This document shows positions 7,736 to 15,045 of a stretch of 19,690 nucleotides of DNA, piece by piece; the first letter of the stretch is position 1; every line of letters starts with the position of its first letter. A model generated the notes under the pieces. That model was not told where the DNA came from. It saw only the letters and a list, made by a program, of their open reading frames with translations, and did not search any database. The DNA is from Candidatus Aminicenantota bacterium (GTDB lineage Bacteria > Acidobacteriota > Aminicenantia > JAMOAD01): positions 1-19,690 of the forward strand of contig JALXDT010000155.1 of the NCBI GenBank assembly GCA_027070475.1. Direction: 5' to 3'. A program made the translations under genes and the position numbers.

Positions 7736-10488
7736 TATTGTTTTCCTCTTATAGCAATTTTTAATCCCTTTATTCCGTTAAATTTACCTGTCGTTTGAAT
7801 CAAAATTCTATCTTCCGGGATATTTCCTATAATAAGATTGTAAACTCTCTTTACTTCTTTTTCATCCCCATAAATTAGAATCATGTCATCGCCTAATGTC
7901 CATTTTTTCTTTGCTATTTCAAGGGCTTCTTTAGGTGTAACAATTCTTAAAATATTAAACCCATACTTGTGAAAAGCTCTGTGTAATTCACTTTCTTTTC
8001 CGTAAAGAGCAAAATATTTAATTAATAGCCTAATTGCTGGAAACCTCAATTCTGAAAGTAAAACTCTAACAAAATTTTCAGAACTTTTTTTATTAAGCTT
8101 TGTATTTAATCTTAATAAAGGAATAGTCTCAATTCCTATAGAAGCCGCTTTCAAAACATCAGATTCCTTTTCCTCATTTATAGAAAAAGGAACAACAACA
8201 CCATTCAATCCCAATTTCACTAAAGATTCTTTCACCTTTTTCAACTCGTTGAGGTTTGAAAAAGGTCCAACAAAAACAGCGTAAACAGGAGTTGATGAAT
8301 CCCTGTATTCTATTTCTCTCTCAAAACACGCAAATCCTTTTCCTCTTAAAAATTCATATATTGCTTCAGCTTCTGCAAGTATTTTATATTCATTTATTTT
8401 AATCAAGTATGAACCTTTGTATTGAAAGCTTTTATTATCAATCCCATCACATCGTCTTTCAATTGAAATTTTCACATCTGTTTTTTTAAGAGTTTCTTTC
8501 AATTTCTTTACTATATCAGAAGTATCTCTCAAAGTTTTAAAAGAATCTATTGAAGCTAAATAAAATCCATTTTTCCGGCCTTTCTGAATTTTAAATTTAA
8601 GATTAGTAGAACTAATTTTTTTGTAATATTTCTCTGCTTTAGATTTGGAATCCATATTTCCAATTATAACTTTAAAGTGACATTGCGAACCTTGCACTAG
8701 CTTATCTTCTGATATAAAATCTGTATTTCCGATTGTAATTGTTCTGATATAAGGTTTAAATCCCTTTTCAACTAAAAACTTCAGATCTTTCTTTGTTTTT
8801 TCTTCTGAATTATAAGGGCCTACAGTTACTTCATAAAAAACTTCTCCATTGTCACTTTTGTATGATCTGATTTTCGACTTAAAATAAAATGTTTTGAGAA
8901 ATGAGATAATCGCTTCAGCCTCTATTCTTTTGTTATATGTTCCAATGTATATTTCATAAAGATACTCATTCCTTATTTTATCCATATTTCTCAGATAATC
9001 TTTTTCTTGAGAACTGGAATACCAGACAGGTATAATTCCTGTAATAATCTTCTGAGCCTCTTGATTGAGATCTTTATAGCTATCTACAAAAACATAAGTC
9101 GTAGGTATTTCAGAGGCTTTAAAATCCAGAAATTTCACATCAGATTTTTGGGCAAGAAAACCGATTCTCCCCTTTATAGTGTTCGAAGAAATAGGAATAG
9201 GTTTAGAGATCAAATTATTATTATGCCAAACCCAGGCTCTTTTCCCTTTTAAAATAAATCTTATATCGTGAAAATCCCCTTTTTCATCTTTAAGTGAATA
9301 TCTTACAAGAGTTTGATATGTTTTTCCTATCTTTTCTCTTACATAAACACCAATTTTATTAACACTTATACTAAAAAAGGATTTGTTTGAAGTATACCTT
9401 AAAAATATTACGAAGGATGCATCCTTCATTAAGATTATTTTTACATCACCCTTTATATTTGACCAATTGTCGCTTCCTCTCAACCATATATTTGAATCTG
9501 GAGTTAAGAGGAATCCTGCTGTTTTAACTTTTCCTTTCTCAATCCAATCCTTCTTATCTCCCACTATTTGATAAAATTGGGATTTTGGAGAAAACCTCTC
9601 AAGTTCTTCAATAAGTCTTTTTGCATTCCAATTAGCAGGAATCCTTAACCTTGTCAAAGAATAAGGGTCGGATGTTGCTGTATTTAGTGGGTTGTTTGAA
9701 GAAATAAAAGCAATTTTGTAAAATTTTTCAAGTGCTTCTCTATTTATCCTCTCGGCTTCAGAATAAGCTCCCAACGCTGTTCCTGCATCTGAATATGGAT
9801 AAAGATAAAGCAAAACCCTCCTTCCGGTGGGTTTATATATTCTATTTAAAATCTCAGCAGATTTTTTGTAATCTTCAAAAATTCTGTATTTAAAAGAGAA
9901 GAGATCTTCTAATTTCCCCTTCTTCCACATTCTATGGCTTAAAAAGTGATCATAAGTTCCTTTAGCATCCACTGGTATTCCTTTAATTGCTGAATCTCCC
10001 ATACTACCTAAACTCCAATGTGGATCTTTAGCCAATTTTATTAACTCTTTCTCCTTTAGAAAAACTCCGCCTCTTTTTCTCATAAGACTGGTAGGAACAC
10101 ACATAGTCGCTAACATTCCCAGATCTTTTAACATTTTTCTTGCATAAAGATAGCTTTCCTTTCTATCCTCCTCAAACATTATGAACAGAGCCTTTTTAGG
10201 AAGAGGAGCTTTTCTTTCATAAAAGTTTACGATATCTTCAGGAGTAATTGTTTTGTATCCCGCTTTTTGAAGGCTGGATAATTGCTCAAAAAGGGTTTTC
10301 CTTGAGATATGTTCTTTCCCCTTGTTTGAGATATCAGAAAAGGAAATAGCGAGGAATCCTGTTCTCGATCTCCAAGTTTTCGGATTATAGTCGAGAGGAG
10401 CTGCAGGTTTAAATTCTCTATAAAGCATAAAAAATAAAATTCCTAAAAATAAAATAATTTGTGCAATTATAAAAAGTCTTTTATTCAT
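7735..10488 (-). CDS. Membrane-anchored deacetylase-like protein with predicted lectin-like and SPOR-like repeat domains
   Basis: This 917-residue protein is probably the periplasmic bridge of the system. One N-terminal membrane segment (5-23) is not followed by a clear cleavage site. Residues 45-300 follow the fold of PgaB/IcaB-type deacetylases: GYKTITPEDI (77-86), YLYPYSDAG (228-236) and LRIPANW (281-287). The catalytic FDDG is replaced by FEEDR (105-109), and the His-x3-His block reads SLGSMGDSAI (159-168). Metal-dependent catalysis is therefore unlikely. Residues 320-462 look like a concanavalin-type sandwich (DUF1080/LamG-like, with GRIGFLAQ at 440-447 and a closing VKFLDFKASE). Three SPOR-like repeats follow (about 508-583, 603-677, 693-768; for example YEVTVGPYNS and YAVFVGPFSN), a domain family known to bind peptidoglycan. 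The last 140 residues are unassigned. The ATG overlaps the synthase stop by 8 bases. The deacetylase and SPOR assignments are good; the sandwich is tentative. Confidence 0.82.
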   Translation of the reverse strand: MNKRLFIIAQIILFLGILFFMLYREFKPAAPLDYNPKTWRSRTGFLAISFSDISNKGKEHISRKTLFEQLSSLQKAGYKTITPEDIVNFYERKAPLPKKALFIMFEEDRKESYLYARKMLKDLGMLATMCVPTSLMRKRGGVFLKEKELIKLAKDPHWSLGSMGDSAIKGIPVDAKGTYDHFLSHRMWKKGKLEDLFSFKYRIFEDYKKSAEILNRIYKPTGRRVLLYLYPYSDAGTALGAYSEAERINREALEKFYKIAFISSNNPLNTATSDPYSLTRLRIPANWNAKRLIEELERFSPKSQFYQIVGDKKDWIEKGKVKTAGFLLTPDSNIWLRGSDNWSNIKGDVKIILMKDASFVIFLRYTSNKSFFSISVNKIGVYVREKIGKTYQTLVRYSLKDEKGDFHDIRFILKGKRAWVWHNNNLISKPIPISSNTIKGRIGFLAQKSDVKFLDFKASEIPTTYVFVDSYKDLNQEAQKIITGIIPVWYSSSQEKDYLRNMDKIRNEYLYEIYIGTYNKRIEAEAIISFLKTFYFKSKIRSYKSDNGEVFYEVTVGPYNSEEKTKKDLKFLVEKGFKPYIRTITIGNTDFISEDKLVQGSQCHFKVIIGNMDSKSKAEKYYKKISSTNLKFKIQKGRKNGFYLASIDSFKTLRDTSDIVKKLKETLKKTDVKISIERRCDGIDNKSFQYKGSYLIKINEYKILAEAEAIYEFLRGKGFACFEREIEYRDSSTPVYAVFVGPFSNLNELKKVKESLVKLGLNGVVVPFSINEEKESDVLKAASIGIETIPLLRLNTKLNKKSSENFVRVLLSELRFPAIRLLIKYFALYGKESELHRAFHKYGFNILRIVTPKEALEIAKKKWTLGDDMILIYGDEKEVKRVYNLIIGNIPEDRILIQTTGKFNGIKGLKIAIRGKQ

Positions 10489-12145
10489 TCTTTTTCTTTT
10501 TCCTTGTTCCCCAACCGCTTGTCCAAAAAGTTAATGCAGCCCAGGGTAATTGCCATATTAGTACAAACATGTAAAAAAAGTTAAAAGGAATAGAATAAAT
10601 CCACATTTTTGACTTTTTAAGAAACAGATAAGCCCCAGACATAAGTGTGCTCATGAGCAGTATTCCAAATAGATATGTAAATGGGGTGCCGTGCTCAAAT
10701 ATAGGTACATAGAGCATAGCTCTCAGAACAACAAACGGACCTAAAAGAGGTAAAATAAAACCTAAATAAAAGGATAAGGCCATCAAAGGTTGTTTTTTCC
10801 ACATAAAAAGTGAGGCTCTTAAACTTTCTCTAAACCATGATCTTTTCCATCTTGCCTGTTGCTTAAAGAATTCTTTATATTTTTCCGGAACTATAGTTGT
10901 TGTAACTGCTCTTGAATCATAAATCACCTTGTGTTTTCTTAAGAGAAATGTAGTTAAGCTCCTATCATCTCCAAATGTAGCTTGGTGCCCCAAAGCTTTC
11001 TGATGCTCCCAATCATCTAAAACTTCCATCAAATGATCTTTACGGTAAGCAGCAAGAGGTCCTGAGAGACAGGTCACTGAATCAAAAACACTTTCTGCGG
11101 CTTTCATTACAATAAAGCTTATATAGTACCTTACAGCCTGCATTTTTGTTAAAGTATTGGTCCACACATTTTCCACATCACAATGTCCGCAGATCCCTGC
11201 TACATTCTCATCTGTAAATCCATCCACAATATTTCTTAATGCATCTGGCTTAATAAAACTGTCTGAATCAACAAATATAACGATTTCACTATCTGACATT
11301 CTTACTCCTGTTGCCATAGCTTCTCTTTTTCCTCTATTCTCACCAAAATCCACTACAATTAGCTCAGGATATTCCTCCTGTGTCTTTTTTAAAACATCAA
11401 GAGTCCCATCAGAACTCCCATCGTTTATTGCTATCACCTTCATCTTATCCCTTGGATATTCCGCTTCCATAATTTGAACTATTGTCCTTTTAATATGTTC
11501 CTCTTCATTGTAGGCGGGAATTATTACAGTAATTGTGGGCAGGCTATCATCCGGTCTTTTCTTAGGTGGTTTATAAAAAGCTGCGAATATATATCTACTT
11601 ATTAAATAGGTTCCAACCGCCAAACTATATATAAAAATTGGAACATTAAACCAGAACCAATAAATATTTTGAGATTTTACTAACAAGAACAGGGCCACAG
11701 TTATAAATAAAGTTATAACAGCTATTATCTGTAAATATCTCCACGCAGATCTTTTAAGCTTTTTACCGATTGAATCATCAAACGCAAGCCCTATGAATTT
11801 CTTATTCTCATCAATAAATGTAATTTCACCCTCAAAATTATAAATACCAGTCGAATACTCTTCAGGCATAGTACCATCAGGTATTCTAAATCTTACTCTC
11901 ACTTTTTTTTCTTGTGGGGGAATATCTATTCCTCCAATAAGAAGGCCTCCTTCTGATATGTCATAGGCAATTGCTTTATAAGTCTTAGTTTCCTTTCCGT
12001 TTTTAACATATATTTTTACCGGGAAATTCGATTTATATCTAATGTATTTTCTTCTATCACTAAAGTCAGGTCTTGAGCGAGATCTTTTTCTTCTATCTGG
12101 TTTGACTATAGGATAGGGGATTTTCTCTATTTGCTCTTTATTCAT
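10481..12145 (-). CDS. PilZ-GT2 processive polysaccharide synthase
   Basis: This 554-residue inner-membrane synthase is predicted to polymerise a nucleotide-sugar into an exopolysaccharide. A PilZ domain (about 30-130) carries both cyclic-di-GMP motifs: R-x3-R at Arg32/Arg36, and DISEGG with Asp62, Ser64 and Gly67. Two membrane segments follow (138-156, 163-183). The family-2 glycosyltransferase core has VIIPAYNEE (207-215), NDGSSDGT with Asp242, VDSDS (292-296), GDDRSLT (392-398) and QQARWKRSWFRE (429-440, the QxxRW motif). Three or so C-terminal membrane segments end in SGWGTR. The GDDRxLT and QQxRWxxSxFR forms are closer to hyaluronan synthase and NodC/chitin synthase than to PgaC or BcsA as I know them, so the sugar may be GlcNAc-containing. 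PilZ at the N-terminus, instead of C-terminal as in BcsA, is notable. The ATG overlaps the preceding stop by 8 bases. Confidence 0.92.
   Translation of the reverse strand: MNKEQIEKIPYPIVKPDRRKRSRSRPDFSDRRKYIRYKSNFPVKIYVKNGKETKTYKAIAYDISEGGLLIGGIDIPPQEKKVRVRFRIPDGTMPEEYSTGIYNFEGEITFIDENKKFIGLAFDDSIGKKLKRSAWRYLQIIAVITLFITVALFLLVKSQNIYWFWFNVPIFIYSLAVGTYLISRYIFAAFYKPPKKRPDDSLPTITVIIPAYNEEEHIKRTIVQIMEAEYPRDKMKVIAINDGSSDGTLDVLKKTQEEYPELIVVDFGENRGKREAMATGVRMSDSEIVIFVDSDSFIKPDALRNIVDGFTDENVAGICGHCDVENVWTNTLTKMQAVRYYISFIVMKAAESVFDSVTCLSGPLAAYRKDHLMEVLDDWEHQKALGHQATFGDDRSLTTFLLRKHKVIYDSRAVTTTIVPEKYKEFFKQQARWKRSWFRESLRASLFMWKKQPLMALSFYLGFILPLLGPFVVLRAMLYVPIFEHGTPFTYLFGILLMSTLMSGAYLFLKKSKMWIYSIPFNFFYMFVLIWQLPWAALTFWTSGWGTRKKKKNE
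11756..12058 (-). other. PilZ cyclic-di-GMP-binding domain within the synthase gene
   Basis: This segment encodes residues 30-130 of the synthase. It contains the arginine pair R-x3-R and the D-x-S-x2-G motif in the order and spacing of PilZ domains that bind cyclic-di-GMP. Production of the polymer is therefore expected to respond to this second messenger. No GGDEF or EAL protein is encoded in the window. Confidence 0.85.
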
Positions 12146-12818
12146 GCTGAACTTCCCGTCCTTTGAGAATTATAAACTTAATGCCTCCCAAAAATTGTAG
12201 ATATGAATCTTTATCCATATTTAATCTAAGATAAGAAATTTTGCCTGTTAAATATATACTCTCCCCAAGGGGAAGCTCTAACCCGAAATTGGAAACATAT
12301 AGCATTTGACTGTAAGAATCGATTTTTTCAAGAAGTAAGGAATATCCTTTATTAGTAGTAATCGTCTCACTTTCAGCTCCATTTGTTAATGTTCTACCAA
12401 CACCTATTGAAAAATATGAACTTATTCCAAACAATTTGTATTTATATCTTAAACTCAAATAGTAGTTATAAAAAGAAAGAGTATTAAATTGAAAACTATC
12501 ATCGTCCGAGGGATCGATTACTGTAATCCTCGTGTTCATACAATAGTCAAGAGAGAAACCTAAAAACAAATTTCTATACAAATAAACAAAAATTTCTCCA
12601 TTCACTGTTTTTACAGTATGGGATGGTACAACAGGAAAAGGATTAAAACCCTGTCGATAGTCTTCCTCTTCTCCCTCCTGGGGAATTGATGTTATCCCCA
12701 TCTGATATGAGATTAAAATAATTGGCTTTTCCCGTTGGGAGCTTTCCTGTGATAATATCAACTTTAATGGTATTAAGAATAAAAGCACGATTAAAATTAT
12801 TCTCTTGAAATTTATCAT
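12138..12818 (-). CDS. Small outer-membrane-type protein of the exopolysaccharide operon
   Basis: I do not recognise this 226-residue protein. It has a signal peptide with a basic start and a long Ile/Leu core, and probable cleavage near residue 23-24 after Leu-Ile-Leu-Ser. The mature part is made of alternating strand-like stretches (for example YYLSLRYKYKLFG and YFSIGVGRTLT), which suggests a small beta-barrel of about 8 strands. Its ATG overlaps the TGA of the upstream gene as ATGA, preceded by AAAAGG. Its stop overlaps the synthase ATG by 8 bases, so it is tightly coupled to polymer synthesis. It may be an accessory outer-membrane component of the secretion machine; that role rests on position only. 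Confidence 0.68.
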   Translation of the reverse strand: MINFKRIILIVLLFLIPLKLILSQESSQREKPIILISYQMGITSIPQEGEEEDYRQGFNPFPVVPSHTVKTVNGEIFVYLYRNLFLGFSLDYCMNTRITVIDPSDDDSFQFNTLSFYNYYLSLRYKYKLFGISSYFSIGVGRTLTNGAESETITTNKGYSLLLEKIDSYSQMLYVSNFGLELPLGESIYLTGKISYLRLNMDKDSYLQFLGGIKFIILKGREVQHE

Positions 12819-14482
12819 CTTTGCCTTTTAAATTTTCCTTTTCCAATTTCAAATTCCGGGAAAGTATAATAATAATGATTATCATGATATTTTCTAACAA
12901 ATCCTGTTGTTCCTACTACTTCTCCTACTATTGCTACTTTAACTGTATGTTTTCCAGCTTTTAAGAGAGAAGTATTTATCGAAATTCCCCTTTTCCCATC
13001 AGTCCCTTCTATCGGTTTATCATCCAATAACCAAACTATATTTGGGGTATCAAGCATGGACAAAAGCCCTTCGTCTACAGTAATAAAAAAGTTGAGAAAA
13101 GGAGTATCTGATGGGTATATAATCATTCCCTGGGAAGGGACATTGGATTTTGCTGAAACATAGGGATCAAACCAATTATCTAAAAGAGTTAAAGTAAAAT
13201 ATTCTCTGCAAACTTTACAAAAATCCCAGAGATCTCCATGCAATACACATTTTTCTTGAGGTCGATAATAATAGCATTTATAATCATATCCCCCTTCAAA
13301 AGCTCCTACTGTGTTTTTGTAGGTAAGTGTATTAGGAGTTGGAAGAGGAGTTGAGTCTAATATCCAGTGTTTCCAGGGAATGAGATCTTTATCTGTGAAA
13401 ACCGTAATATTTTTTCTTGAAATAATCTCTTTAGCCTTTTCATCTTTGCAATTGTCTGTTGTGTCAAATTCATTGTATAAACCACCTCCTATACTTGAAC
13501 GTGAAAAAGCTCTTAATAAAACATTCCCACAGGAATCATCCCTTATAATTATTGACCAATACGACGATAGACTACTCCATTGAAATGTTTTTACAACAAA
13601 AACATAAATATCAGGGGGAACAGGGATAAATTTTTTTATAAGATTATCCAACCATTCTTTACAACTATCTCCAGAGCAAGCTATTTCCTCCTGCCAATCC
13701 ATTGGAAAATTTATAATATCAAGATAATGAAAGTTAAATAGTTTTTTAAATTCTTTCATTGGAGAAGCATCAAAAAATGTTCTTTTGTCTTCCCAACCAC
13801 CCCAACAAACATCATAAAGAAGAAAGTTTATTGTTTTATGAAAATTTCCTAACTCGGATTCACTATACTGGACAGGAATAAAGACTATATCTATCCTTCT
13901 TTTATCATTTCCATTATTTATAAATTTTTGATGAGAAAATATTTTTATACTATCTATGCTCTTTAATTTTGGAGAATAGATTTTTTTCTCTTTTATTGTT
14001 AATAATGAAATATTTTTCTTAAAATAATTGCTTTTAACTGGCGATATTTCCTCATCTATGGAGAAAGGATGTAAAAGTTCATAAAAAAAAATTCTTTTGT
14101 ATTGAATGGAGGTTGGAATTTCCACTGAAAATATTATCTCTTTAAATTGTTTTTCTCCTGCTTTATAAGAAGTGTAAGGAGCATCAAGGTCAAAAGAATA
14201 GAGAGTAGGATCAAAAATTCTTGTTTTATATATAATCTTGTGATTATCTCCCTCAAAAACAATTTCCCAGTCTCCAATTTTTCTTCTTATATTAATTGGT
14301 GGTTCTATTGTTTTCTTTTCTCCAAGATATGATATCTTATTATTGCTGTATTTAAAATAAAGTTTTTTTATTCCTGCTTCTGAGGAAAACAAAAGATTAG
14401 TCATTAAATATATTGTTAAAAAAAAGATTAATTTAAGCGGCACTAACCTCTTTTTTTTTCCACACAGATTTAATGTTTTCAT
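12815..14482 (-). CDS. Secreted M64-peptidase-like protein lacking the zinc motif
   Basis: This 555-residue protein is the first gene of the operon. A basic start and hydrophobic core (about 16-32) form a signal peptide. The central part follows the IgA-peptidase (M64) family: IDIVFIPVQYSESELGNF (197-214), a PMKEFKKLFNF block (241-251), PDIYVFVV (290-297), IPWKHWI (368-374), VGAFEGG (392-398), YYRPQEKC (405-412) and FCKVCRE (421-427). Where active members carry HExGHS this protein reads RAFSRS (324-329), followed by the family's Gly-rich stretch and a Glu-Phe-Asp in place of Glu-Tyr-Asp. Both zinc histidines and the catalytic glutamate are therefore absent, so it is probably not a protease. 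Residues about 450-545 resemble an Ig-like beta-sandwich. The ATG has AAGGTGA upstream and a near-consensus promoter. The family assignment is from remembered motifs; the role (surface adhesin or scaffold) is unknown. Confidence 0.72.
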   Translation of the reverse strand: MKTLNLCGKKKRLVPLKLIFFLTIYLMTNLLFSSEAGIKKLYFKYSNNKISYLGEKKTIEPPINIRRKIGDWEIVFEGDNHKIIYKTRIFDPTLYSFDLDAPYTSYKAGEKQFKEIIFSVEIPTSIQYKRIFFYELLHPFSIDEEISPVKSNYFKKNISLLTIKEKKIYSPKLKSIDSIKIFSHQKFINNGNDKRRIDIVFIPVQYSESELGNFHKTINFLLYDVCWGGWEDKRTFFDASPMKEFKKLFNFHYLDIINFPMDWQEEIACSGDSCKEWLDNLIKKFIPVPPDIYVFVVKTFQWSSLSSYWSIIIRDDSCGNVLLRAFSRSSIGGGLYNEFDTTDNCKDEKAKEIISRKNITVFTDKDLIPWKHWILDSTPLPTPNTLTYKNTVGAFEGGYDYKCYYYRPQEKCVLHGDLWDFCKVCREYFTLTLLDNWFDPYVSAKSNVPSQGMIIYPSDTPFLNFFITVDEGLLSMLDTPNIVWLLDDKPIEGTDGKRGISINTSLLKAGKHTVKVAIVGEVVGTTGFVRKYHDNHYYYTFPEFEIGKGKFKRQR

Positions 14483-14517
14483 GTTGTCACCTTAACAGTA
14501 ATTTCAACACATAAATA

Positions 14518-14546
14518 ATAATAACAGTATTACACACTATTGTCAA
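14518..14546 (-). promoter_or_regulatory. Near-consensus sigma-70 promoter of the exopolysaccharide operon
   Basis: Read on the minus strand, TTGACA (14541-14546) and TATTAT (14518-14523) are 17 bases apart, nearly the sigma-70 consensus. Transcription should start around 14510, leaving a leader of about 28 bases before the ATG at 14482. The 8-base T run just upstream (14552-14559 as A on the plus strand) may act as an A/T-rich enhancing element. No operator is apparent. The five genes downstream overlap without gaps, so one transcript of about 11.4 kb is likely. Confidence 0.75.
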
Positions 14547-14571
14547 TAAACAAAAAAAATCGTTAACATTT

Positions 14572-15045
14572 CTACAAAAAAAATGAGGATAATGCTATTG
14601 CTATGGCATCTGATTCATCCTCTTTAAGATATTTCGGCAAATTATTAATGAAATTTTTAAGATTCCTTTTTATTTGTTCTTTATCTGCCCTTCCATAACC
14701 AGTTATTATTATCTTTACCTCTGTCGGAGCCACTACCTTTATTTCTAATCCGTATTTTTTTGCAAGAAAAATAATTGCCCCTTTAAGATGAGCTGATTTT
14801 AAGGCACTTTTTATATTTAATCCTCTAAAAATGTCTTCTATTACTAAAAGTGTTAAAATATTTTCCTTTAATAAATTTTCTATCTTCTTGCTTATTTCAA
14901 ATATTTTGTCTTCAAAATTCTTGCTTTTTGCCCTAAAAATCCCACTTTTTAATAAGATATATTCACCACCTTCTTCTTTTTTTATTATTGCATAACCTGT
15001 TTTGTTTAATCCGGGATCTATACCTAATACACTAACTGCTGGCAA
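14572..15045 (-). CDS. ruvC: Crossover junction endodeoxyribonuclease RuvC
   Basis: RuvC resolves Holliday junctions by paired cuts, working with the RuvAB branch-migration complex in recombination repair. The four acidic metal-binding residues of this RNase-H-fold nuclease are visible: Asp10 in GIDPG, Glu70 in VIED, and Asp143 and Asp146 in [11 protein letters not shown]. Other family landmarks are [14 protein letters not shown] (77-90), where most relatives have a similar SALK/RGA block, and [12 protein letters not shown] (114-125). The length of 157 is slightly short but normal. The start is TTG with GGAG about 10 bases upstream, and the first codons lie inside the end of yebC (14-base overlap), so translation is probably coupled. 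There is no convincing terminator after the stop, so some read-through into the next operon is possible. Confidence 0.95.
   Translation of the reverse strand: MPAVSVLGIDPGLNKTGYAIIKKEEGGEYILLKSGIFRAKSKNFEDKIFEISKKIENLLKENILTLLVIEDIFRGLNIKSALKSAHLKGAIIFLAKKYGLEIKVVAPTEVKIIITGYGRADKEQIKRNLKNFINNLPKYLKEDESDAIAIALSSFFL

Noticed and set aside
11157..11477. 106-residue plus-strand open frame
   Set aside because: It is the complement of the conserved glycosyltransferase core and has no independent support.
12643..12900. 85-residue minus-strand open frame across the junction of the M64-like and small-barrel genes
   Set aside because: It overlaps two better supported genes in another frame; its Ile-rich start comes from the A/T-rich end of the M64-like gene.
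14548..14571. Possible terminator after ruvC (GTTAAC palindrome followed by eight T on the minus strand)
   Set aside because: The stem is only a few A/T pairs with a mismatch, too weak to call; the T run may instead belong to the downstream promoter.
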